NCBI RefSeq assembly: GCF_017357425.1
Contig: NZ_CP014571.1
Coordinates: 1,054,001-1,118,000, forward strand
From: Arthrobacter sp. D5-1
GTDB taxonomy: Bacteria; Actinomycetota; Actinomycetes; Actinomycetales; Micrococcaceae
Direction of reading: 5' to 3'
DNA length: 64,000 nt
Both the position numbers and the translations under genes were made by a program. The notes beneath the pieces are model-generated. The model ran no database searches. It saw only the letters and a program-made list of their open reading frames with translations, and was not told where the DNA came from. Of this stretch, positions 39,971 to 47,579 are shown piece by piece. How positions within the stretch are numbered: the first letter of the stretch is position 1; each line of letters starts with the position of its first letter.

Positions 39971-41443
39971 ATGACGACACAACCGGATGTCACCAAAGGC
40001 ACCAGCCTTCCATCTGCCATCGTCCACGAACCCCAACCGGACTCGAAAAGGCAGATGACAGGCCGGCAGCGGCTGGCCCTTATTGTCCTGCTCGCAGCGA
40101 GTTTCACCCTCGCTGTTGACTTCTCCATCCTTAACGTCGCCCTCCCGGCCATCGGCACCGATGTTGGCTTCAGCCTGGAGAACCTTCAGTGGATAGCGAC
40201 GTCATTCGCCCTGTGCGCTGCGGGCCTGACATTGCTGTTCGGACGTGTCGCCGATATTGCCGGACGCCGCAAAATGTTCATCATCGGCATGGCCCTGCTT
40301 GGCGCGGCGTCGCTGGCCGGCGGATTGGCTGCCGACCCGGCCTTGTTGCTCATTGCACGCGTGGGACAAGGCGTCGCGACGGCCATTGTCGTTCCCGCTG
40401 CCCTGTCCCTGTTGCTGGCATCCTTCCCGGAAGGCCCGCTGCGCGATAAGGCACTGGGCCTTAATGGATCACTCATGGCCGCGGGCTTTACGACCGGCGC
40501 TATCCTCGGCGGACTGCTGACGGACCTGCTGAGCTGGCGGTGGGCGTTCTTCATCAACGTGCCTGTTGCCATCGCAGTACTGGTTATCGCTCCCATCGTC
40601 CTCGCCGAGAGCAAGCCCACCACGAAGTTGAAGCTGGACGTTCCGGGTGCTGTCACCGTTACCCTCGGCCTTCTGGCCCTTGTCTTCGGTTTGACGAACG
40701 CCGCCGAGCACTCCTGGACCAATCCATTGACTTTGGGCTCCCTCGCGGCAGCCGTCGTGTTCTTTGTTGCCTTTGTTGCGGTCGAACGCCGGGCAAGCTC
40801 GCCGCTGGTACCGCTGGAGATCTTGAAGCGCTCCACTGTCGCCTGGGGCAACATCGCCGGCATCCTGGCCTTCGTCACTGAAACCTCCCTGGTGTTCTTG
40901 CTGACGCTGTACCTGCAGCAGGTTCTCGGCTACACCCCGCTCGGTGCAGGATTGGCCTTCGCGGTCCTCGGTCTCGGCACGGTACTCGGTGGCGTCCTCG
41001 GACCCAGGGTGATCGGAAAGATCGGCAACAAGAAAGCCATCGTCTACGGATTTATAGTCCAGGCCATTGCCACAGGCATCCTCGTCCTGCTCAGCGCAGA
41101 CCCCGCATCCATCGGTCTGCTCCTGGTCGCCACCTTCATCGGTGGTGTAGCAAACCTTGTTGTCATCGTCGGCTTCATGGTCACTGCAACATCCGGGCTG
41201 CCTGATGAAGAACAAGGCCTGGCCACGGGACTGGCAACCATGAGCCAGCAGATCGGCATCACCATGGGCATCCCCATTATGAGTGCCATCTTCACGGCTC
41301 AAATCCTCAGCATCGGTAACAACGAGGCCCCCGCCGTCCTCAGCGGTGTCACAACCGCCATCTGGGTCAACGCCGGCCTTTGCCTGCTCACCGCACTGGT
41401 TGTGGGCCTGTTCCTGCGCAAACCGGCGATGTCCGCCAACTAA
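39971..41443 (+). CDS. DHA2-type MFS multidrug efflux transporter
   Basis: A 490-residue, 14-span proton-driven exporter of the EmrB/QacA group. Family motifs include DFSILNVALPAIGTDVGFSL in span 1, LFGRVADIAGRRKMFIIG (motif A) and LLTDLLSWRWAFFINVPV (motif C region). The ATG at 39971 follows AAAGGA; an in-frame GTG at 39884 with AGGAGG before it would add 29 residues but reads through the leader hairpin and is less likely. Control is probably double: the divergent XRE regulator at transcription and the leader hairpin at translation. Substrates are unknown. Confidence 0.9.
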   Translation: MTTQPDVTKGTSLPSAIVHEPQPDSKRQMTGRQRLALIVLLAASFTLAVDFSILNVALPAIGTDVGFSLENLQWIATSFALCAAGLTLLFGRVADIAGRRKMFIIGMALLGAASLAGGLAADPALLLIARVGQGVATAIVVPAALSLLLASFPEGPLRDKALGLNGSLMAAGFTTGAILGGLLTDLLSWRWAFFINVPVAIAVLVIAPIVLAESKPTTKLKLDVPGAVTVTLGLLALVFGLTNAAEHSWTNPLTLGSLAAAVVFFVAFVAVERRASSPLVPLEILKRSTVAWGNIAGILAFVTETSLVFLLTLYLQQVLGYTPLGAGLAFAVLGLGTVLGGVLGPRVIGKIGNKKAIVYGFIVQAIATGILVLLSADPASIGLLLVATFIGGVANLVVIVGFMVTATSGLPDEEQGLATGLATMSQQIGITMGIPIMSAIFTAQILSIGNNEAPAVLSGVTTAIWVNAGLCLLTALVVGLFLRKPAMSAN

Positions 41444-41472
41444 GCCCCAGAGGCAGAAGCCCTACATCTGGC

Positions 41473-41940
41473 TCACGGGCAGTTCAGTGTTCCTGTCAAG
41501 GGTGCGCCCGCCCACGCGTTGGTGGAGTTGGGCACCTTGTAGTAACCGCGGATCTGGTAGGTCCAGGTGCCTGAGAGGTTGCTAGTGCTTTGGACCCCTG
41601 AGCTGTAGGCCTTTCCTGAGGCCTTGCTGAGGTCGCCCGTGAACCGTACGACGCCGTCGGGGTCTATGACCTTAAGCTCGTGGTAGTTCGCGTAGGCGAC
41701 GGCCGCGAAACTGCTGACGCTGATTTTGGCTTGGCCAAACCAGAGGAATGAATCGCAGGACTTCGACACACTTACCGTGCTGGCTGCCGGCGCGGGGATC
41801 TTTGCCGCACTGACAGCCATCGCACCTGGCGCGGTGTCGCTGAACTGGGCGTGCGCAGGTGAAATGTAGACGCCCATCAGCAGTAACATGACCGCCAGGA
41901 TGGTGGCCGGTACTTGCCGGATGATGCCTTTGCCATGCAT
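41473..41940 (-). CDS. Small secreted protein with a SipW-type signal sequence
   Basis: A 155-residue protein with a clear signal peptide: a short basic start, hydrophobic core TILAVMLLLMGVYI, then SPAHAQFSDTAPG. Cleavage after AHA is predicted. FSDT at the mature start recalls TasA/CalY-type precursors processed by SipW. The rest looks like an all-beta domain with two cysteines (62 and 154) that could form a disulfide. No family was recognised. It is the last gene of the TasA-SipW-Hpt cluster, 91 bp after the Hpt-like gene, and may be a minor fibre or surface protein. Confidence 0.7.
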   Translation of the reverse strand: MHGKGIIRQVPATILAVMLLLMGVYISPAHAQFSDTAPGAMAVSAAKIPAPAASTVSVSKSCDSFLWFGQAKISVSSFAAVAYANYHELKVIDPDGVVRFTGDLSKASGKAYSSGVQSTSNLSGTWTYQIRGYYKVPNSTNAWAGAPLTGTLNCP

Positions 41941-42031
41941 GTGCGTGATGCCGTCCCGGTAGTGCGGATGATGTGTTTCCAGTGTGCCGAACGGGCCTCA
42001 GGAAACACCTCGGTGAACACTCAAGGTCCGC

Positions 42032-42439
42032 TCAAGACCGAAAAAAACCCCGGTGCCGGCTCAGCGATGTATGCGCGGCCCTGATGAGGTCGGACCGTGA
42101 AGCGAGACAGCGGTCTGCCGTCTGCCTCAGCGCCGGCAGCGCATGGGCGGCGTCGTCGAAGTGGTTTTCCCGGATCATTGATTCGATGGCCCGGCATTGG
42201 TGCTCCGTTTCCCTGGCTCCCACCATGGAAGAGCTGATCTTGAGGCTAAGAACAGCGGTGGTGGTCTCCGTTGCGTCATGCTCGTCCACAGCGTGGACTA
42301 TGCGTTCGACGCGCTGCGGAAGCATCGCGAGGTATTTGGCGAGGAAACGCAGTGCCGGTTCAGGGCTTCCCAGTTCCTCGGCGAGTGATTGGAGCCTGCC
42401 CAGGTCCAGTTCACCGCCTGGATTACCCGATGGCTTCAT
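42032..42439 (-). CDS. Hpt-like domain protein lacking the phospho-acceptor histidine
   Basis: A 135-residue helical protein matching histidine phosphotransfer (Hpt) domains. The core motif, normally A-H-x-L-K-G, reads VLSLKISSSMVGA at residues 63-75, with Leu64 where the histidine should be and Ile68 for the glycine; Lys67, Gly74 and Ala75 are kept. The C-terminal part (CRAIESMIRENHFDDA) also follows the Hpt pattern. Without the histidine it cannot relay phosphate in the usual way and may be a binding partner or pseudo-Hpt regulator. Its start overlaps the sipW stop by 17 bases, showing tight coupling to the secretion genes. Confidence 0.75.
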   Translation of the reverse strand: MKPSGNPGGELDLGRLQSLAEELGSPEPALRFLAKYLAMLPQRVERIVHAVDEHDATETTTAVLSLKISSSMVGARETEHQCRAIESMIRENHFDDAAHALPALRQTADRCLASRSDLIRAAHTSLSRHRGFFRS

Positions 42440-43151
42440 CGCGGCCTCCGGCCGTTTCCCCGGGTGTGGTCTTGGCGGGCTCTTTGGTCCAGATGGAGGC
42501 GAGCATTCCGATGACCAGTACGGCGGGTGCGCCGTACATCAGGATGTTCATGACGATGGGTTCGCGAAGGGCGCGGATGGCGTTGCCTACGTAGGGGATG
42601 GTGGTGACCTGCTTGTCCACGGTTTGCCCCTGCAGGGTGGCTATCCAGGGGTCGATACCGTTGTTGGCGTCGCCTTTGGTCTGGACTGCCACGCCGCCGT
42701 CGGCGGTGGTGCTGATCTCCGTGATCCGGTGGGTTTCCACCCGCTGGTCTTCGACCGGGATGTGGTAGGTGATGATGTCGCCGACCTTGACGTCGGTGAT
42801 GGGGGTGGGGACGGTGACGACGACGTCGCCCGGGTTGATCAGCGGGGCCATGGATCCTGTGAGCATGGTGGAGGTCTGGTAACCCAGGACGCGCGGGCCG
42901 ATCGCGAGGAACAGGAACACCAACGCAGCGAGGACCAGCATGCCCACGCCCATACCCCTCACCACTTTGCCGGCTATCCGGCGGAGGGAGCCGGTTGTGC
43001 CGGCAAAGGAGGTGGCCGCTGCGGGCTGCTTCACAGCGGCGGTCTTAGGAACGGAAGGAACGACGACGGCGGCTGGCTGGGGTCCGCTCCCTGCTGCGGC
43101 CGAACGCCGGCCGCGAACTGCGGGGGTGGTGATGGTGCTCAGTGCGCTCAT
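42423..43151 (-). CDS. sipW: SipW-type signal peptidase I
   Basis: A 242-residue membrane peptidase of the ER/SipW type, which cleaves TasA-like precursors. A long Ala/Pro-rich cytoplasmic start precedes one membrane span (GMLVLAALVFLFLAIG); the catalytic Ser100 lies in LTGSMAPLINPGDVV and the partner is His141 in VETHRITEI, the His replacing the usual Lys. A second span (MYGAPAVLVIGMLASIW) lies near the C-terminus. ATG at 43151 with AAAGGAA upstream. It lies 176 bp downstream of the TasA-like gene on the same strand, as in Bacillus tasA-sipW loci, though gene order is reversed. Confidence 0.9.
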   Translation of the reverse strand: MSALSTITTPAVRGRRSAAAGSGPQPAAVVVPSVPKTAAVKQPAAATSFAGTTGSLRRIAGKVVRGMGVGMLVLAALVFLFLAIGPRVLGYQTSTMLTGSMAPLINPGDVVVTVPTPITDVKVGDIITYHIPVEDQRVETHRITEISTTADGGVAVQTKGDANNGIDPWIATLQGQTVDKQVTTIPYVGNAIRALREPIVMNILMYGAPAVLVIGMLASIWTKEPAKTTPGETAGGRDEAIG

Positions 43152-43327
43152 GCCTGGCGTTCCTTTCGTGGTGTTCGACGTGCTTTCAGTCTGTCCTTCC
43201 CCGCTCAAGAGAGTGTGCGGGCGGGCCTCAAGACTTGATCAGGAAATGGCCAGGAACCGGCCGGAAGGGCATGCCGGCCGGCCCCTGGGGTCTATCGGGC
43301 TGCCTGTTGGGGGTCAGCGGGTGGGTG

Positions 43328-43936
43328 TTATTTGGTGGTTTCGGTGCGCTGGGTGCCGGTGAAGGAGAAGGCGATGGTGGAGGTGGCGCCTTGGAAGTCG
43401 TTGTTCGCGGTGGTGGGGAACGCGGTGGTGATTTTGAGGTTGTCGGTCTTGGCGGACGTCAGTGCGGTCAGGTTGGCCAGGGCCTTGTTGGCGGTGATGA
43501 CCGGGGCGGAGGCCAGGACGGTGCTCTTGGTTCCGGTGCAGGTGTAGGGGGCTGCGGTGCCGGTCCAGGCCACGGAGCAGTTTTCGATGGTCAGCTGCAG
43601 ACCGTTGGTCACGTCGGTGGTGAGCAGGGATCCGGTGGCCCCGGCGGAGGTGGTGAGGGTGACGTTGTTCAGGTCCGAGTTGCCGGTGTTGGCCAGGGTG
43701 ACGAGCTTTTCGACCTTGTCTCCGGGCAGCAGTCCTGCGATGGGGACGTTGAGGGTGTTGGCCGGGCCGGGGGCGCCCAGGGCGATGGTGACCGTACCTG
43801 CGGTGACAGCCTGTGACGCGGAGGTCGATGAGGTGAACGCACCGTAGGTTCCCATGCCGGCGACGGCGGCTGCGGTGCCGACCAGTGCGACGGAGGCGAG
43901 GATTTTGCCGGAGGTGGTCTTGAGGCTGATGGCCAT
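43328..43936 (-). CDS. TasA/CalY-like secreted fibre protein
   Basis: A 202-residue exported protein. The start MAISLKTTSGKILASVALVG leads into a hydrophobic stretch and GTYGAFTSSTSA, the SipW-dependent signal sequence form of TasA/camelysin proteins. The mature part has the family's beta-jelly-roll pattern: VTIALGAPGPANTL, then LLPGDKVEKLVTLANTGNSDL, and the TENCSVAW-like region with two cysteines (CSVAW and YTCTG). ATG at 43936 with AAAGGA about ten bases upstream; a longer frame begins at 43963. In Bacillus such proteins form biofilm fibres; here the role is inferred from family and its neighbour sipW. Confidence 0.85.
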   Translation of the reverse strand: MAISLKTTSGKILASVALVGTAAAVAGMGTYGAFTSSTSASQAVTAGTVTIALGAPGPANTLNVPIAGLLPGDKVEKLVTLANTGNSDLNNVTLTTSAGATGSLLTTDVTNGLQLTIENCSVAWTGTAAPYTCTGTKSTVLASAPVITANKALANLTALTSAKTDNLKITTAFPTTANNDFQGATSTIAFSFTGTQRTETTK

Positions 43937-44170
43937 CTGAGTATGGTCCTTTCGGGAGGCCACCGCGGGTCCGGCCGGCCGTTTCTTCCAGCCTCTCTGG
44001 CTGACAAGAACTACTGTGCCGGGGCTGGATCAAGAACTAATCCTGCAAACCCGCAACAGTTCCTCAGGAAAACCTCAAGACTCACCACAGCCCAAAGCCA
44101 GGACCCGGAGCATCCTCCCCGACCACATGGAAGAGTTCTTGTCAGAGTGACGATAACTCTGGTACGGTAT

Positions 44171-44191
44171 TTATTATTAGGTTGATAATAA
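44171..44191 (+). promoter_or_regulatory. Putative NrtR operator of the pnuC operon
   Basis: TTATTAT and ATAATAA (44171-44177, 44185-44191) form a perfect 7-bp dyad with a 7-bp centre just before pnuC. It is strikingly AT-rich for this genome. The operon encodes its own Nudix-related regulator, the probable binder. Confidence 0.5.
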
Positions 44192-44205
44192 AGAACGGAA
44201 GAACG

Positions 44206-44874
44206 ATGATGATGGCACTGCTTGACTGGATGAATTCCGCAGCAATCCCCAACCTCTTCGGCAGTCCTGTGAGCTGGATCGAAGTCATCGGCTTCGTCAC
44301 CGGTGCTGCCTGTGTTTATGGCGTGGCCCGGCAGAAGCTTTGGAACTGGCCAGTCGGCATCCTGAACAATCTTGCGTTTATCGTTCTGTTTCTCGGAGCC
44401 GGCCTTTATGGCGAAACCGTTCTGCAAGTGATCTTCGCGGCTGTTGCCGTTTATGGCTGGTACAACTGGGTGCGCGGAAACGCCGATACCGAGAACAAGA
44501 ATGACCTGCGGATCCGCGATGCCGCCGGCAAGGAGCTCCTCCTTGGGGTGGGTGCCACGGTGGCCGGTACTGCAGCTGTGGCGCTGGTGCTTACCCACGG
44601 AACCGATTCCCAGGTTCCTTGGCCGGACGCTTTCGTGCTGACCGCCTCACTCGTAGCAACATACGGGCAAGCCAAGAAGATCTTCCAACACTGGTATGTA
44701 TGGATTCTCATCGATGTGGTCTCCATCCCGCTCTACTTCAGCCGCGGTCTGGCACTGACAGCGATCCTCTATCTCGGATTCCTGACCCTCTGCATCTACG
44801 GACTGATCGACTGGAAACGTGCCCGCAGCACTGAAACACCGGTTATCCCCGAAGCTCTCAAGACAGGAGCATGA
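44206..44874 (+). CDS. pnuC: Nicotinamide riboside transporter PnuC
   Basis: A 222-residue membrane protein with about seven spans that imports nicotinamide riboside. The family signatures ARQKLWNWPVGILNN, VYGWYNW and the QHWYVWILIDVVSIPLYF stretch are present. Three ATG codons in a row (44206, 44209, 44212) follow GGAAG; the first or second is most likely. The stop is one base before the nadR start, so transporter and kinase/adenylyltransferase form one operon that traps the imported riboside as NMN and NAD. Confidence 0.94.
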   Translation: MMMALLDWMNSAAIPNLFGSPVSWIEVIGFVTGAACVYGVARQKLWNWPVGILNNLAFIVLFLGAGLYGETVLQVIFAAVAVYGWYNWVRGNADTENKNDLRIRDAAGKELLLGVGATVAGTAAVALVLTHGTDSQVPWPDAFVLTASLVATYGQAKKIFQHWYVWILIDVVSIPLYFSRGLALTAILYLGFLTLCIYGLIDWKRARSTETPVIPEALKTGA

Positions 44875-44875
44875 C

Positions 44876-45985
44876 ATGTACAAGCAGGCCCTGGTCATCG
44901 GTAAGTTCTACCCGCCGCACGTAGGCCACGCCCACCTGATCACCACTGCCGCGGCGCAGGCCGAAAAGGTCGCTGTCCTGGTACTGGGCACCCGCTTTGA
45001 GTCCATCAGCGTTGAAGACCGTGCCACGTGGCTTGCCGAAGAGTTTGATGGCGTCGGCGGCGTGGAGGTCATCGGTATGCGCAACGACTGCCCTGAGGAT
45101 TACTACTCGGACGAAATCTGGAAGGCCCAGACCGAGCTGATGCGTCTGGCGCTGAAGTCCCACGGCGTAACCTCCATTGATGCCGTGTTCAGCTCGGAAG
45201 AATACGGCATCCAATTGGCCGGGGCCTTTGACGCTGAACACGTCCTGGTGGACCTGGCCCGGACCACCTACCCGATCAGTGGCACTCTATGCCGTGATGA
45301 CCTTGGGGCGGCCTGGTCCTGCATCATCACACCCGCCCGCCAGGAGATGGCAACGCGCATCATTGTGGTTGGCGCCGAGTCCACGGGCACCACCACACTG
45401 GCCAAGGCGCTGACCGAGCATTACCGGCCGCGCTTCCCCCGGCTCACGGAAGTCCCAGAATTTGGCCGCGAATACACCTACACGAAGTTCGACGAACTGC
45501 GCGCCCGGACCGCGGACGCGGAACTTCAGAACATGGTGTGGACAGCGCAGGACTTCGGCCTGATTGGCGCGCGACAGACCGATATGGAAAATGCGGCAGC
45601 TGACTCCTGTCCCTTGGTGATTGCAGACACCGACGCACTGGCGACCACGCTCTGGGAGCGGTTCTACCTGGGGGAAGGAAGTTTCGGTTCGTACCACGCT
45701 GCCGACGTTCTGCCTCGGCGTGATGTGTACCTGATCACCGATCACGAGGGTGTGGAGTTCGAAGACGATGGGTGGCGTGAAGGCGAACACCGGCGTGCAG
45801 AAATGACTGAGTGGTTTAAAGAGACCCTGACTGAGGAAGGGCACTCGTGGATATTGGTCACGGGCGACCACGAACGGCGCATGAAAACCGCCGTCGAGAT
45901 TATTGACCTGATCCTTGCCCAACGGAGCAGCCTTACTTCTCCGCCCTGGGCGACCAGGACCGTTCTGGAAGGAGTAGGGGCATGA
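44876..45985 (+). CDS. nadR: NadR-like NMN adenylyltransferase / nicotinamide riboside kinase
   Basis: A 369-residue bifunctional protein. The N-terminal nucleotidyltransferase domain has GKFYPPHVGHAHLI (His15, His18), and SSEEYG near residue 110. The C-terminal kinase domain begins about residue 160 with RIIVVGAESTGTTTLAKAL. There the P-loop has Thr172 where the usual lysine is expected, so kinase activity is worth checking. The N-terminal DNA-binding domain of enterobacterial NadR is absent. The stop overlaps the nrtR start (ATGA). Together with pnuC it forms a complete nicotinamide riboside salvage operon. Confidence 0.9.
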   Translation: MYKQALVIGKFYPPHVGHAHLITTAAAQAEKVAVLVLGTRFESISVEDRATWLAEEFDGVGGVEVIGMRNDCPEDYYSDEIWKAQTELMRLALKSHGVTSIDAVFSSEEYGIQLAGAFDAEHVLVDLARTTYPISGTLCRDDLGAAWSCIITPARQEMATRIIVVGAESTGTTTLAKALTEHYRPRFPRLTEVPEFGREYTYTKFDELRARTADAELQNMVWTAQDFGLIGARQTDMENAAADSCPLVIADTDALATTLWERFYLGEGSFGSYHAADVLPRRDVYLITDHEGVEFEDDGWREGEHRRAEMTEWFKETLTEEGHSWILVTGDHERRMKTAVEIIDLILAQRSSLTSPPWATRTVLEGVGA

Positions 45986-46752
45986 CACCCGAAACGGATT
46001 CCGCCGGGAAATTTCTGGAAAGCTACAACCCCCGGGACTATCCCTCCGTAGCCCTGACGGTGGACCTGGTGGTCTTTGCCGTCGCCCGAGGGGTGCTGAA
46101 AGTCGCTTTGGTCCGGCGGGGAGAGCACCCTTTCAAGGATGTGCTTGCCCTGCCAGGAGGCTTTGTCGGCGCAGAGGAATCAGCCGGAAAAGCAGCAGAG
46201 CGTGAGCTCGCTGAAGAGACAGGTCTGGACCTCGGAAGACTGCCGGTCCATATCGAGCAGTTGGCTACCTACACGAGTCCGGATCGGGATCCCCGGATGC
46301 GCGTTGTCTCGGTGGCCCATCTGGCGCTCTTGGCTTCCAGCGGGACCTCGCTGCCAATGATCGCCGCCGGGTCCGATGCTGCCTCTGCTGGCTGGTATGC
46401 CGTCCATGACATTCTCAGAAGCGACGGGCTGGCCTTTGATCACGCCGTTATCCTGGGCGACGGCTTGGCGCGGCTGGCAGGAAAAATGGAATACACCACC
46501 GTCGCTGCCCGACTTCTGCCGGAGGAGTTCACGCTGACTCAGCTTCGCACCGTCTATGACGCCGTGTGGGAAACAACGCTGGCCGCTGGTAACTTCACCC
46601 GCAAGATGATGCCTCAGTTGAATGACACCGGCCGGAAGACCCGCGGTTCAACCGGCGGTGCCCCGGCCGCGCTGTTCACCGCCACGGACCGGCACATCCA
46701 TCCGCCGCTCAAACGCTTCCCCACGGCTCCCGTCCAACCACGCCGATCGTGA
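45982..46752 (+). CDS. nrtR: Nudix-related transcriptional regulator NrtR
   Basis: A 256-residue regulator with an N-terminal Nudix domain (residues ~20-150) and a C-terminal winged helix (MEYTTVAARLLPEEFTLTQL, about residue 170 on), the NrtR layout. NrtR repressors sense ADP-ribose or NAD derivatives and control NAD salvage, which matches pnuC and nadR upstream. The Nudix box GFVGAEESAGKAAERELAEE with TGL after it keeps every catalytic residue, unlike many NrtR proteins, so it may also hydrolyse its ligand. The ATG overlaps the nadR stop by four bases. Confidence 0.88.
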   Translation: MTPETDSAGKFLESYNPRDYPSVALTVDLVVFAVARGVLKVALVRRGEHPFKDVLALPGGFVGAEESAGKAAERELAEETGLDLGRLPVHIEQLATYTSPDRDPRMRVVSVAHLALLASSGTSLPMIAAGSDAASAGWYAVHDILRSDGLAFDHAVILGDGLARLAGKMEYTTVAARLLPEEFTLTQLRTVYDAVWETTLAAGNFTRKMMPQLNDTGRKTRGSTGGAPAALFTATDRHIHPPLKRFPTAPVQPRRS

Positions 46753-46788
46753 GCTGATTTGCACGCCAACGGGGTCGGGTTACTGACT

Positions 46789-46811
46789 GAAAGCGCCTAC
46801 TTGGCGCTTTC
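46789..46811. terminator. Shared terminator of nrtR and the DedA gene
   Basis: GAAAGCGCC pairs with GGCGCTTTC around a 5-nt loop, followed on the plus strand by a T-containing run. It overlaps the last codons of the convergent DedA gene. Confidence 0.65.
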
Positions 46812-47450
46812 CTTTCCCCGTTTTACCCTCCGGACAACGAGCCACGCAATGAAGGCGGCAAGCCCTGCGTATACGGCGTAGTTGAGGAACCGTGAGTACT
46901 GGTCAACCAAGTGGTATTGCTTGCCGAGCAACGCGCCCAAGCCGATGAGCAGCGCGTTCCATACTCCGGTGCCGGCGATGGTGAAGATGCTGAAGGTCAT
47001 AAGGTTCATGCGTTCGGCGCCCGCCGGGAGGGAGATGAGACTGCGCACCCCGGGCAAAAGCCTGCCGAAGAAGATCGCGGACTTACCGTGGCGTTCGAAC
47101 CAATCGGCGGCTTTCTCGAAATCTTCCCGATCAACCAGTGGAAGTTTCGACAGCAAGTGGATGGAGCGCTTAAGCCCTACTTTGTACCCCAACCAGTACA
47201 ACAGCAGCGCTCCCACATAGGCGCCGAGAGTGCTGGTAAGGAACACCAGGAGCAGGTTGATGCTGCCCTGCTGGGTGAGGAAACCTGCCAGGGGGAGGAT
47301 GACCTCGCTGGGAATCGGCGGGAATACCGTCTCCAGAAGGGTCAGCAGGCCCACACCCCATTCGCCGAGGGCCTCGATTACTTGAGCGGCGACACCGACG
47401 ATCCCGGTCAGCTCGTCGGTGGAACCACCCGTTTCCAGAGAGCCGATCAA
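46797..47450 (-). CDS. DedA-family membrane protein
   Basis: A DedA/SNARE-associated membrane protein of about 217 residues. Signatures are ETVFPPIPSEVILPLAGFL, the re-entrant loop, and FFGRLLPGVRSLISLPAGAERM. Members move phospholipid carriers such as undecaprenyl phosphate or phosphatidylethanolamine across the membrane. The TTG at 47450 has GGGAAGGA at the right distance; GTG 47483 and ATG 47555 are alternatives, the latter reading through a hairpin. It lies downstream of the fructan LacI gene but is separated from it by that hairpin, so it is probably an independent unit. Confidence 0.85.
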   Translation of the reverse strand: MIGSLETGGSTDELTGIVGVAAQVIEALGEWGVGLLTLLETVFPPIPSEVILPLAGFLTQQGSINLLLVFLTSTLGAYVGALLLYWLGYKVGLKRSIHLLSKLPLVDREDFEKAADWFERHGKSAIFFGRLLPGVRSLISLPAGAERMNLMTFSIFTIAGTGVWNALLIGLGALLGKQYHLVDQYSRFLNYAVYAGLAAFIAWLVVRRVKRGKESAK

Positions 47451-47486
47451 AGCGATGTCCTTCCCAAGAGCTGACAGGTTCACAAG

Positions 47487-47519
47487 GGAAGCCCAGTGAT
47501 GGGGGACCACTGGGCTTCC
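47487..47519 (-). terminator. Terminator of the fructan LacI gene
   Basis: GGAAGCCCAGTG (47487-47498) pairs perfectly with 47508-47519 across a 9-nt loop; on the minus strand it is followed by TCCCTT. It lies 60 bases past the LacI stop and before the likely DedA start. Confidence 0.65.
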
Positions 47520-47579
47520 ACCCTCAACGCTATTCCCATGAGCGCCTGTGGGCAATGAGCAGTTCTTTGTACAGGATTG

